Shown here: positions 21,627 through 29,631 of the stretch, in pieces | Position numbering within the stretch: position 1 is the first letter of the stretch | Layout: each line of letters begins with the position of its first letter | Assembly (NCBI GenBank): GCA_002418265.1 | Contig: DIDS01000006.1 | Location: forward strand, 1 to 29,631 | Origin: Acidimicrobiia bacterium UBA5794 | Lineage (GTDB): Bacteria; Actinomycetota; Acidimicrobiia; Spongiisociales; UBA5794 | Direction of reading: 5' to 3' | DNA length: 29,631 nucleotides | The notes under the pieces: model-generated | What the model was told of the DNA's origin: nothing | What the model saw: only the letters and a program-made list of their open reading frames with translations | Database searches by the model: none | Program-made: the position numbers and the translations under genes

Positions 21627-22793
21627 ATGACGACGTCGAAAACCAAGGTGAAACAGGAGGCTGAGAATCAGTTTTCGGCGTACGAGGAACAGCTTCGAGA
21701 ACTGGCTCGCTGGATGTACCAAAACCCCGAAATCGCGTATGAGGAGGTTCAGACTTCGGCGAAAATGGTGGAATTGCTGCGAGCAGGCGGATTCGATGTC
21801 ACAGCTCCGGCATACGGTCTTGACACGGCGTTCGAGGCCACGGTCGGGACGACGGGCCCGAACGTCGTCATCTGCGCAGAAATGGATGCCCTCCCAGAGG
21901 TGGGACATGCGTGCGGACACAACATCATTGCAACGGCTGGCATGGGGGCCGGAATCGCTCTTGCGTCCGTAGCCGAAGAGCTTGGAATCCGTGTCACCGT
22001 CCTGGGAACGCCCGCCGAAGAGCACTTCGGAGGCAAGATCGATCTGATCAACGCCGGTGCCTTCCAAGACGTTGCCGCAGCGATGATGATCCACCCGAGC
22101 CCTGTGGACGTTGTGGATCCCGTGTTTCTTGCGGTTGATCACATCGATGTGGAATTCTTCGGAAAGGCTTCGCACGCATCGAGTGCTCCCGAGCTTGGGG
22201 TCAACGCACTTGACGCGGCCGTACAGGCGTACACAGCTATCGCGGCACTTCGTCAACACACCCTCGATTCCGATCGGATTCATGGAATCATCACCCATGG
22301 TGGGGCCGCGCCGAACATTGTCCCCGATCACACCGCGATGTCGTGGTACGTCCGCTCAGCAACCGACGCTCGGCTGGACGTTCTCGTTGAACAGGTCACC
22401 ACCTGCTTTGAGGCGGCTGCCCTGGCCACCGGCTGTACTTTCAAGGTCAACCCACAAGGACACCGATACAAGGATCTGCGATCGGACACGCTCCTCACAC
22501 GGCTGTATGTGGAGAACTCGGAACTGGCAGGGAGACCCATGCCGTATTACTCGGAGGCCAATACACAAACGTCAGGGTCAACGGACATGGGCAACGTGTC
22601 TCACGAGGTGCCCGCCATTCACCCAATGCTCAGCCTCGATTGTGATCCAGCCGTGAATCATCAGCGCGAGTTCGCCGCCGCGACACTAACCGACAAGGGC
22701 ATGGAGACCATACGCGAGGGTGCGTTGGCAATGGCGTGGACGGTGATCGACCTCGCTGTTGGCGATCTCTGGAGTCAACTTGGTGACACGTAG
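21627..22793 (+). CDS. M20-family amidohydrolase/peptidase (PM20D2/AbgB-like)
   Basis: A 388-residue zinc-dependent amidohydrolase. The metal-binding segments are EMDALPEVGHACGHN (85-99; Cys96, His98) and GTPAEEHFGGK (127-137; Glu131/Glu132). The dimerisation (lid) domain follows, with FGKASHASSAPELGVNALDA. Near the end, SGSTDMGNVSHEVPAIHPML resembles PM20D2 and AbgB relatives, which cleave dipeptides or aminoacyl conjugates. The cysteine metal ligand is typical of the M20D group. It has GGAG seven bases before ATG. Its end overlaps the P-type ATPase start by 11 bp. Confidence 0.92.
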   Translation: MTTSKTKVKQEAENQFSAYEEQLRELARWMYQNPEIAYEEVQTSAKMVELLRAGGFDVTAPAYGLDTAFEATVGTTGPNVVICAEMDALPEVGHACGHNIIATAGMGAGIALASVAEELGIRVTVLGTPAEEHFGGKIDLINAGAFQDVAAAMMIHPSPVDVVDPVFLAVDHIDVEFFGKASHASSAPELGVNALDAAVQAYTAIAALRQHTLDSDRIHGIITHGGAAPNIVPDHTAMSWYVRSATDARLDVLVEQVTTCFEAAALATGCTFKVNPQGHRYKDLRSDTLLTRLYVENSELAGRPMPYYSEANTQTSGSTDMGNVSHEVPAIHPMLSLDCDPAVNHQREFAAATLTDKGMETIREGALAMAWTVIDLAVGDLWSQLGDT

Positions 22794-25524
22794 CGATGAC
22801 TGGGTCCCGTTGGAACACACCGACTGGTCGCAACGATCCTCCACCGACACGTCCGCTGCGTACGAATCGAGCTCATTTGGACTGACGGATGAGGAGGCTG
22901 CATCCCGGCTGGCACGTGTTGGTCCGAATGAGATCCGGGAGCAAGCGGGAAAGAGCAAGCTCTCCATCCTTCTGACACAATTCAAGGGCGTCCTGACCTA
23001 CGTGCTTGTTGCGGCGGCACTCATTTCCGGATTCCTCGGTGACTGGATCGAAGCCATCGCGATCGTCGCGATCATCATCCTCAACGCCGTCATGGGATAT
23101 GTCCAGGAGAGCCGGGCAGAAGAAGCCATGGCAGCGCTCCGCCAGCTCGCGGTTCCGCATGTCAGAGTAAGACGGTCAGGGCGAATCGCTGATATCTCTT
23201 CACACGATCTCGTGCCGGGCGACAGGCTCATCCTGGAAGCGGGGAACGTTGTGCCTGCTGATGGTCGACTTGTCGAGGAAGCAAACCTCCAGATCGAGGA
23301 AGCCACGCTCACCGGTGAGTCAGAACCGGTATCAAAACGAGCAGACGTTGTCTATGAGACAACCATGGCCCTTGCAGACCGCAGGAACATGGTCTACAGC
23401 GGCACGATCGTCACCCGTGGCCGAGGCGAGGTGGTGATCACCGATACTGGGATGGAGACCGAACTCGGCAAAATCGCCTCACTCATTCAGGACGTCGAGG
23501 ACACTCGCACACCGCTCCAGGATCGATTGGATCATCTCGGGAAGATCCTTGCCGGTGTTGCAGGGGGTCTGGTCGTGGTGCTGTTCATCATGGGTCTGCT
23601 TCGTGGCGACGATGTGGAAACTCTGCTCCTGACCTCCGTGAGCCTCGCTGTCGCTGCGATCCCTGAGGCAATGCCAGCCGTTGTGACCATTGCGCTCTCT
23701 CTCGGGGCCCAGCGCATGCTCGGAAGAAACGCACTCATCAGGCGGCTCCCTGCTGTGGAGACCCTCGGATCCGTGAGTGTGATCGGCACTGACAAGACGG
23801 GAACCCTCACCGAAAATCGTATGACCGCGGTTGTCCTTGACGTTGCCAACAACCGTCTCGACCTGATCGATGAAAACCCGATCGTCGCGGGGCACTCACC
23901 GACCATTGAGCTTGCGCTCCTGATCGGGCTGGCGTGCAACGATGCAACGCTCGCCGACGACGAGGAGCTCATCGCATTCGGCGATCCAACAGAAGGAGCA
24001 CTTGTCATCGCCGGAGCCAGAGTCGGGCTCATGAAGCCAGATATCGAGGAAATCATGCCACGGGTCGGTGAAATGCCTTTCGACTCTGTGCGCAAGAGAA
24101 TGACAACGGTGCATCGCACACCAACCGACTCGGCTGCCGTACCGGCCGATCTCAAGGATCTGTTCGACGCCCTCGGGGACGCGGTCCCTCCCTATGTCGC
24201 GTTCACCAAAGGCGCTGTGACCGGACTCCTCCAACGCTCGGATCGGGTATGGGTCGAAGGAACGATCCTGGACATGGACGACACCTTCCGTCGACGTATC
24301 ACCGAGAGCGAGGAAGCTTTGGCATCGAAGGGCATGCGGGTTCTCGGCCTCGCCGTCCGACCGCGAGACACGCCCGAAATGGACGATGACATTGAGGACG
24401 AACTCATTTTCGTCGGCATGTTCGGTCTCATGGATCCACCACGAGATGTGGTTCCCGGCGCGATCCATGAAACGGTCGCGGCCGGTATCCGGCCAGTCAT
24501 GATCACCGGGGATCACCCATTGACAGCACTCCACATCGCCCAATCAATCGGCATCACGACATCAGACGAGGTGGTGACCGGTGCTGAACTGGATGCCATG
24601 GATCCAGAATCCTTCAAGGAAGCGGCACAGCGAAGTTCGGTGTTTGCACGAGTCTCGCCTGAACACAAACTCGATCTCATTTCCGCCCTTCAGTCCGACG
24701 GCGAACTCGTGGCCATGACGGGGGACGGCGTCAACGATGCTCCTGCCTTGAAGAAGGCGGATATTGGTATCGCCATGGGGGTTACAGGCACGGACGTAGC
24801 CAAGCAGGCAGCTGACATGGTGCTACTTGATGACAACTACGCAACAATCGTGGCTGCCGTCGAAGAGGGTCGGGTCATCTATGACAACATTCGCAAGTTC
24901 ATCAAGTACTTGCTGACCTGCAACACGTCTGAAGTCCTCGTGATGATCATTGGTCCGTTTCTCGGCATGCCACTGCCACTGCTGCCTCTTCAGATTCTTT
25001 GGATGAACCTCGTCACCGATGGGCTACCGGCTCTGGCCCTTGGTGTCGAGCCCGCCGAGGACGACGTCATGGAACGCCCACCCCGCTCGGCAACCGAGTC
25101 AATATTCGGTGGCGGTACAACGCAGTTCATCGTCATTTTTGGTCTCATACTGTCGGTGGTTTCGCTCGCCGCCGGATTCCTGCTGTGGAACGCAGACGAC
25201 TCGGCGTGGCAATCCGTGGTTTTCACCGTGCTCATCTTCGGTCAGCTCGGTCTCGCCCTCGAGATTCGTACGGAGCGGGCATCTCTCTTCACAGTCGGTT
25301 TGCTGTCGAACAAGGCGATGCTCGGAGCGGTCGCAGTTGGGCTCACCGCACACCTACTGATCCTGTACGTCCCGTTCCTGCAGAGCGTATTTCGAACCGA
25401 ACCCCTCGACATCACCCACTTCGCAATGGCAATCGGAGGAGTCATTGCGGTCATGGCCAGCGTTGAGCTCTACAAGATGTTCAAGAGAAGATCCCGGATC
25501 ATGAACCCGACGACGAACCCATGA
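22783..25524 (+). CDS. P-type Ca2+-type cation-transporting ATPase
   Basis: A 913-residue P2-type ATPase. It has the N-terminal cation-ATPase domain (FGLTDEEAASRLARVGPNEI), the actuator motif TGES (about 177-180), the phosphorylation site DKTGTLTEN (Asp337) and the hinge TGDGVNDAPALKKADIGIAMG. Transmembrane ion-site segments are IPEAMPAVV in M4, NTSEV in M5 and WMNLVTDGLPALALG in M6. The M4 glutamate and the M5/M6 polar residues match SERCA/PMCA-like Ca2+ pumps, although M4 reads PEAMP rather than PEGLP. I start at GTG 22783, with GGAG eight bases upstream; TTG 22759 is unlikely. It overlaps the M20 gene end. Confidence 0.92.
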   Translation: MTRSDDWVPLEHTDWSQRSSTDTSAAYESSSFGLTDEEAASRLARVGPNEIREQAGKSKLSILLTQFKGVLTYVLVAAALISGFLGDWIEAIAIVAIIILNAVMGYVQESRAEEAMAALRQLAVPHVRVRRSGRIADISSHDLVPGDRLILEAGNVVPADGRLVEEANLQIEEATLTGESEPVSKRADVVYETTMALADRRNMVYSGTIVTRGRGEVVITDTGMETELGKIASLIQDVEDTRTPLQDRLDHLGKILAGVAGGLVVVLFIMGLLRGDDVETLLLTSVSLAVAAIPEAMPAVVTIALSLGAQRMLGRNALIRRLPAVETLGSVSVIGTDKTGTLTENRMTAVVLDVANNRLDLIDENPIVAGHSPTIELALLIGLACNDATLADDEELIAFGDPTEGALVIAGARVGLMKPDIEEIMPRVGEMPFDSVRKRMTTVHRTPTDSAAVPADLKDLFDALGDAVPPYVAFTKGAVTGLLQRSDRVWVEGTILDMDDTFRRRITESEEALASKGMRVLGLAVRPRDTPEMDDDIEDELIFVGMFGLMDPPRDVVPGAIHETVAAGIRPVMITGDHPLTALHIAQSIGITTSDEVVTGAELDAMDPESFKEAAQRSSVFARVSPEHKLDLISALQSDGELVAMTGDGVNDAPALKKADIGIAMGVTGTDVAKQAADMVLLDDNYATIVAAVEEGRVIYDNIRKFIKYLLTCNTSEVLVMIIGPFLGMPLPLLPLQILWMNLVTDGLPALALGVEPAEDDVMERPPRSATESIFGGGTTQFIVIFGLILSVVSLAAGFLLWNADDSAWQSVVFTVLIFGQLGLALEIRTERASLFTVGLLSNKAMLGAVAVGLTAHLLILYVPFLQSVFRTEPLDITHFAMAIGGVIAVMASVELYKMFKRRSRIMNPTTNP

Positions 25525-25589
25525 TTTCGTTGCCATAGTTGTGATATGAGTCTGGGCGAACCCGATTGACACCGAGGTACGGGGATCAA

Positions 25590-26324
25590 ATGAAGATTGG
25601 ACGAAACCGGCGCCAGGTGGACTTCCCCGAGCAGTGGCGCAAGGTTCTCGGGGAGCGCCTTCGATGGTGGCCGCTCGGTGATGCTGAACTGCAGAGGAAT
25701 CTGGAACAAACTGTCATCGGGTTTCTGTCGTCCAAGAGTTTCGAATCGGCTCGGGGACTCGATCTCACCGAGGACATCAAGGTGACCATTGCGGCCCAGG
25801 CGAGCCTGCTGGTGCTTGGTATCGGCCTCGATGAGTACAGGGATGTCACCACCATCATCGTGTATCCGTCAACGGCGGTACGTTCCTCCAAGCGTCGACT
25901 CGAAGGTGGTATCGAGTCTCAAGGACCAACAGCATTGTCGGGCGAATCAATGCTCCACGGCCCGGTCATGGTCACTTGGGATTCGGCTCTCAAAGCTACC
26001 CGGCACCCCGAACGAGGCCACAATGTCGTGTTTCACGAGTTCGCACACAAGCTTGACATGGCCGACGGCGTAACCGACGGTGTCCCCCGCTTACAGGACC
26101 GCGAAGCCCATCGCGATTGGATGCGAGTGATGAAGGGCGCACTCGCCGATCTGAGGGAGGGAAGGCCCAGGTACATCGATTCGTACGGTGCCGTAGGGCT
26201 CGCCGAGCTCTTCGCCGTACTCACCGAAGCATTCTTCACCGTTCCAGCGGAACTCAAGATCCAAGAGCCCGAGATCTACGCCTTACTCAGTAGCTTCTAC
26301 CGCCTGGATCCAGCTGATTGGTAG
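25590..26324 (+). CDS. MtfA-family (M90) metallopeptidase
   Basis: A 244-residue cytosolic zinc peptidase of the MtfA/M90 family. WRKVLGERLRWWPLGDAELQRNLEQTVIGFL matches the N-terminal family helix, the HExxH motif is HEFAHKLDMADG (149-160), and GLAELFAVLTEAFFTVP is the conserved late helix carrying the third zinc ligand (Glu). In Escherichia coli MtfA acts with the glucose regulator Mlc, but no such partner is seen here. The start is ATG 25590, after GGGG; an in-frame TTG at 25566 is less likely. It stands alone after the ATPase gene and is convergent with the ABC permease. Confidence 0.92.
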   Translation: MKIGRNRRQVDFPEQWRKVLGERLRWWPLGDAELQRNLEQTVIGFLSSKSFESARGLDLTEDIKVTIAAQASLLVLGIGLDEYRDVTTIIVYPSTAVRSSKRRLEGGIESQGPTALSGESMLHGPVMVTWDSALKATRHPERGHNVVFHEFAHKLDMADGVTDGVPRLQDREAHRDWMRVMKGALADLREGRPRYIDSYGAVGLAELFAVLTEAFFTVPAELKIQEPEIYALLSSFYRLDPADW

Positions 26325-26410
26325 ATCGCGGTTTCCAGCCTTCTGGCTTGGGTTTGGCGGAACCGGCGTTCACTATCGCCTTCGGATGTCCAGCTTCTCC
26401 GAGCTCACGC

Positions 26411-28765
26411 CTACACGGCTCGCTCCCTTACCTCTTTTGCTATGTCGATTCGATGAACCCGTCGAATCGCGGGAATCAGCGACAGTGCAGCGGCGATGAG
26501 CATGGCCACCATCGAGATCACGATACTGATCGGCCGCATCGAGAACGAGAGCGTGAACGCCTCGACAGAGAACTGCGTCATGAACATGGCCCCAACGACA
26601 TAGCCGGCAATCGCACCGGGAACGATGCCGATCACGGTCAGCATGATGTTCTCGAACGCAATCAGTGCAGCGATCGATCGATGCGACAAACCATTGGCAC
26701 GCATGGTTGCAAACTCGGTGGTTCGCTCCGCCACATTGACCGAGATGGCGTTGTACATGAGCGCAAAGGCCATGGCAGCACCCAGAACAAGCATGACACC
26801 GATAAAGGCGTAGAAGAAGCCCAAGAACTGCTGCAACATCTCATAGAGCGCCCGTGAGTCCGACACGAAAGCAACGTCATCGAGCGTCCTGATGTCGTCA
26901 AGGACGGTGTCGCGGTCATCGATGCCGGTTTCGAACTTCGCTTGGAGCTGCGACACGGTCGGTTTATCAATCGTGTCGACGCCGACAATGGATGCAAGGA
27001 GTTTTCGGTCAATGTACACCGAGACACCGACCGGCTCGTCGAGGGTGCCGACCAGCTTGGTGGTGAATGTTGTACCGATCGTCGGGAGGGAGATCTGTAT
27101 TTCGTCTCCGACACCGATACCGAGATGGCTTCGGATGCCCGAGCCCGCCAGTACCCCATCAGAAGGCACGCCGTCTGGGAAACCGTGCATCACGGTCCCT
27201 TGGTCGTATCCGAAGAGATTGGTTGCGAAGGACTGATCATCATGACTGATGGTCGCGTCAACTCTGGCGACAATCTCGGCGGCAGCGACCCCGGGTACGC
27301 CTTCGATCTCGAGAACGGATTGATCATCTACCCGGGTTGACCACACGATGTCGGCATCCTGGAGCGACACTTCGTCGAATTGTCGATTCATGAGAATCAC
27401 GATCGAGTCGAGCATTCCCCATGACACCATGATCAACACCAGACCGAGGATCACACCCAAAACTGTGGCGAAGCTCCTCCGCTTGTTTCGGCCGAGACCA
27501 CGCAAGATCATCAGCCAGCGGGCAGGTAAGCGCCGCAGCGGCGGAATTACCTTCTCGAACAGGCTCACCCGACCCCCGCCTGTCGGCGTCGGCCCTCTCA
27601 TCGCCTCGGCGGGCGAGATCGTGAAGGCTCGTCTCGCAGGTGCCCAGGCACCGAGCGCACCTGCAGCAACGGCGAACCCCATTCCAATGATGGGTGTCAT
27701 CCAGTGGAAGGATCTGACGGTGTCGGGGATGTCCAACTGGGCGGTGTAGATGCCGGTGATTGCGTATGCCCCGGCCATACCGAGGACGACGCCGATGGCT
27801 CCGGCGATCACACCGAGACGGATCCCGAACGACAGATAGTGCCTGAGGATCTGTCTCCGTGCCATCCCGGCTGCGCGGAGCGTACCGATGATGCCTCGCT
27901 CTGCAAAGACGATCCGGGTGAGGAGAACGAACGCTGCCATTCCGGCTGCGGCCATGAAGAGGACCGGGAAAAGGATCGACATGGACGCAAACCCGTTGAC
28001 ATCAAGGAGAAGCGTTGAGTTGGAAGCCTGATCAGCACGTGTGATCACATCGGACGCACCCGCGCTGCGCGCCGCTTGGGTAACAGCGGCGTCGGTCGAT
28101 ACGATGTCGGCATCGGTGGTGTAGGCGATGACCACATCGTTTCGTACCGCTTCCACAGGGACTCTCTCCATGATGTCTGCCGAGACAAAGACGACACCGA
28201 AGGTTCCCGGTGGAGGAAAGATGTCTTGATTGTCGCGTGCTGGCCAGATGTACTCGGCGGAAACGGCGATACCAACCACGGTCGCCTCGCTCCAGGTCGC
28301 ACCGGTGAAGATGTCGATCGTATCCCCTACCGAAAGATCCATCTGTTCTGCCATGTGGGTCTCGATGACGACCCCCGTCGGATCGTCCGGATCGAGATAG
28401 GTGCCCTCGACAACACCGATCTTGTTGACCTCCGGCTGGTCGTTGGGCGGATACCCGATGACAGTGCCCAATAGGGTGGCCTCACCGACGCGTACCGGAA
28501 CCTCGGCTTGCTTCCGTGCCTCGGCCGCAGCAACACCATCGATTCGGGAAGCGGTCGTGGCAAAGTCGGGATCAACACCAGCCACGGTGATGTCGGCAAA
28601 CGCGAGACGGTCATAGGTCGCGTTGTACGAACCGTCAAGGTTGCGATAGGCGTCGTACGTGCTTGCAAAGAGCAGGACACCGAGTGCAATCGTGGCAGCG
28701 ACTGCGAGGAACTGGCCGCGCTGACGCTTGATGTCGCGTTTCCGTTTGGTGTTGAGGAGGCTCAC
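26411..28765 (-). CDS. FtsX-type ABC transporter permease (two-domain)
   Basis: A 784-residue permease of the MacB/LolE type with two FtsX domains. An N-terminal membrane helix lies at about 18-36, followed by a large extracellular domain. Three helices from about 265 to 385 include FAERGIIGTLRAAGMARRQI, the coupling helix region. A second half has a helix near 430-455, another extracellular domain, and three helices from about 670 to 775 with ERTTEFATMRANGLS. The start is GTG 28765, overlapping the ATPase stop (GTGA). Such pairs export lipids, peptides or envelope components; the substrate is unknown. Confidence 0.92.
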   Translation of the reverse strand: MSLLNTKRKRDIKRQRGQFLAVAATIALGVLLFASTYDAYRNLDGSYNATYDRLAFADITVAGVDPDFATTASRIDGVAAAEARKQAEVPVRVGEATLLGTVIGYPPNDQPEVNKIGVVEGTYLDPDDPTGVVIETHMAEQMDLSVGDTIDIFTGATWSEATVVGIAVSAEYIWPARDNQDIFPPPGTFGVVFVSADIMERVPVEAVRNDVVIAYTTDADIVSTDAAVTQAARSAGASDVITRADQASNSTLLLDVNGFASMSILFPVLFMAAAGMAAFVLLTRIVFAERGIIGTLRAAGMARRQILRHYLSFGIRLGVIAGAIGVVLGMAGAYAITGIYTAQLDIPDTVRSFHWMTPIIGMGFAVAAGALGAWAPARRAFTISPAEAMRGPTPTGGGRVSLFEKVIPPLRRLPARWLMILRGLGRNKRRSFATVLGVILGLVLIMVSWGMLDSIVILMNRQFDEVSLQDADIVWSTRVDDQSVLEIEGVPGVAAAEIVARVDATISHDDQSFATNLFGYDQGTVMHGFPDGVPSDGVLAGSGIRSHLGIGVGDEIQISLPTIGTTFTTKLVGTLDEPVGVSVYIDRKLLASIVGVDTIDKPTVSQLQAKFETGIDDRDTVLDDIRTLDDVAFVSDSRALYEMLQQFLGFFYAFIGVMLVLGAAMAFALMYNAISVNVAERTTEFATMRANGLSHRSIAALIAFENIMLTVIGIVPGAIAGYVVGAMFMTQFSVEAFTLSFSMRPISIVISMVAMLIAAALSLIPAIRRVHRIDIAKEVRERAV

Positions 28766-29472
28766 CAGGTGACGGTGGCTGGGGCGGCCGGATCGTGGTT
28801 GGTGCGGACGTTCACAATCTCGCCATCACGCAACTCAAGCACCCGATGTGCGATCCGCGCAATGTCCGTATTGTGGGTGACGGTGAGAACCGATCGTTCA
28901 CCACCCTTGACGGTGTCACGAAGCAAGGACAGGATTTGTACACCGGTCTCAACATCGAGGGCACCCGTCGGCTCGTCAGCCAGCAGCAGAGGAGGGTTCT
29001 TGACCAGCCCTCTGGCAATCGATACCCGCTGTTGCTGACCACCCGACAGCTGGCCGGGGAAGTAGTCGCGGCGGTCGGTCAGGCCGACTTCATCGAGGAC
29101 GTTCTGTGAACGTTCCTTGGCATCAGAACCGGTCAGTTCTGCGATGAGCTGGACATTCTCGAGTGCCGTCAGCGTCGGAACGAGGTTGTACAACTGGAAG
29201 ATGAACCCGACCGAGTTGAGCCGATAGGTGGTCTTTTCGTCATCGTCGAGACCCTCAAGGTTCTGACCGTCTGCCTCAACGGAGCCTGACGTCGGCGACT
29301 CGAGTGCGCCGACCAGGTTGAGGAAGGTCGTCTTGCCTGAGCCCGACGCACCGAGGAGTACCACGAATTCACCGCGCGGTATCTCGATGGATACGTCTTT
29401 CAGAGCCTGGACGGCAGTTTCCCCCTCACCGTATGTTTTGGACAGATGTCTGGTGAGGACCGCAGCCGTCAT
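28762..29472 (-). CDS. ABC transporter ATPase (MacB/LolD-like)
   Basis: A 236-residue ATP-binding subunit. Walker A is GASGSGKTT (about 41-49), the Q-loop is FIFQLYNLVPTLTALENV, the signature is LSGGQQQR, Walker B is LLLADEPTGALD, and the H-loop is VTHNTDIA. It fits the MacB/LolD group that drives FtsX-type permeases. The Shine-Dalgarno GGAG is well placed before ATG 29472. The next gene, the permease, starts inside its stop codon. Confidence 0.95.
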   Translation of the reverse strand: MTAAVLTRHLSKTYGEGETAVQALKDVSIEIPRGEFVVLLGASGSGKTTFLNLVGALESPTSGSVEADGQNLEGLDDDEKTTYRLNSVGFIFQLYNLVPTLTALENVQLIAELTGSDAKERSQNVLDEVGLTDRRDYFPGQLSGGQQQRVSIARGLVKNPPLLLADEPTGALDVETGVQILSLLRDTVKGGERSVLTVTHNTDIARIAHRVLELRDGEIVNVRTNHDPAAPATVTW

Positions 29473-29550
29473 TCGTGGCTCCTTTGCCGCTACTCGATGG
29501 TCGATGTTTGATGGTAAACACCGACGAAATCAAGGCCAAAGCACGAACCA

Positions 29551-29631
29551 CTAGAGAATCTGGCTCAGGAACAGTTTCGTACGATCGTGTTGGGGGTTCG
29601 TGAAGAAGTGCTCCGGGGTTCCCTCTTCAAC
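29551..29631 (-). CDS. C-terminal fragment of an amino-acid ABC transporter ATPase
   Basis: Only the last 26 codons are in the window, ending in TAG at 29551-29553. The peptide, including EEGTPEHFFTNPQHDRTKLF and ending LSQIL, matches the C-terminus of GlnQ/polar amino-acid ABC ATPases. The rest lies beyond the right edge. The 78 bases from here to the next ABC operon hold the latter's Shine-Dalgarno and no evident terminator. Confidence 0.85.
   Translation of the reverse strand, partial: VEEGTPEHFFTNPQHDRTKLFLSQIL

Noticed and set aside
21609..22331. 240-codon minus-strand frame opposite the M20 peptidase
   Set aside because: The plus strand holds the metal-binding motifs; no recognisable protein on the minus strand.
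22759..22782. TTG start for the P-type ATPase
   Set aside because: GTG at 22783 has a well-spaced GGAG and removes residues with no family similarity.

Overview
The window is high-GC bacterial chromosome carrying about 32 protein-coding genes, densely packed and mostly in short operons joined by ATGA or GTGA overlaps. The gene set suggests an actinobacterium, and my guess is an Acidimicrobiia-like lineage. It includes a FadE5-type acyl-CoA dehydrogenase, a stand-alone LigD-type polymerase of mycobacterial style, an LLM-class (F420-type) oxidoreductase and a PadR/HAAS pair. Many genes also appear to be leaderless: they have a TANNNT box 6-8 nt before ATG and no Shine-Dalgarno. The lineage is an inference. 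There is no rRNA, tRNA, CRISPR array, phage gene or transposase, and no stretch over 300 bases lacks a gene.

Layout. 1-3542 (minus): nitroreductase, glutamate racemase fused to a macro domain, proC, and proline dehydrogenase, which carries an in-frame TAG and runs off the left edge. 3543-3813: nine phased heptamers, then GC-rich hairpins. 3814-6332: acyl-CoA dehydrogenase (minus) divergent from a TetR regulator, with two TTGAG-N6-CTCAA palindromes between them. 6371-7632: DUF2461 protein (minus) and a cupin (plus), separated by a second heptamer array. 7731-10095: a translationally coupled operon of GNAT acetyltransferase, LLM oxidoreductase and alpha/beta hydrolase. 10078-12682: DUF2079 membrane protein (minus) divergent from a CapA-type lipoprotein. 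12775-13856: orphan ParA ATPase and a zinc-ribbon partner. 13872-15923: FlK-like thioesterase (minus) divergent from enoyl-CoA hydratase plus an ABHD18-type hydrolase. 16028-17014: LigD-type primase-polymerase.

17089-19186: PadR regulator, a HAAS-NfeD fusion and an SPFH/stomatin protein, which look like one membrane-microdomain operon. 19205-19378: a 174-bp imperfect palindrome resembling a MITE. 19436-20192: ArsR regulator and an AHSA1/SRPBCC protein behind a palindromic operator that overlaps the promoter. 20209-21500 (minus): AhpD-like protein and lgt; the last ~37 codons of lgt are heptamer repeat. 21627-25524: M20 peptidase and a Ca2+-type P-ATPase. 25590-26324: MtfA-family metallopeptidase. 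26411-29472 (minus): MacB-like ABC ATPase and a large FtsX-type permease. 29551-29631: the C-terminal end of an amino-acid ABC ATPase.

The most unusual items are the MurI-macro fusion, the HAAS-NfeD-SPFH operon, a family of intergenic tandem heptamers (one translated into the Lgt tail as a heptapeptide repeat), the recurrent leaderless-promoter geometry, the MITE-like palindrome, and the amber codon inside proline dehydrogenase.
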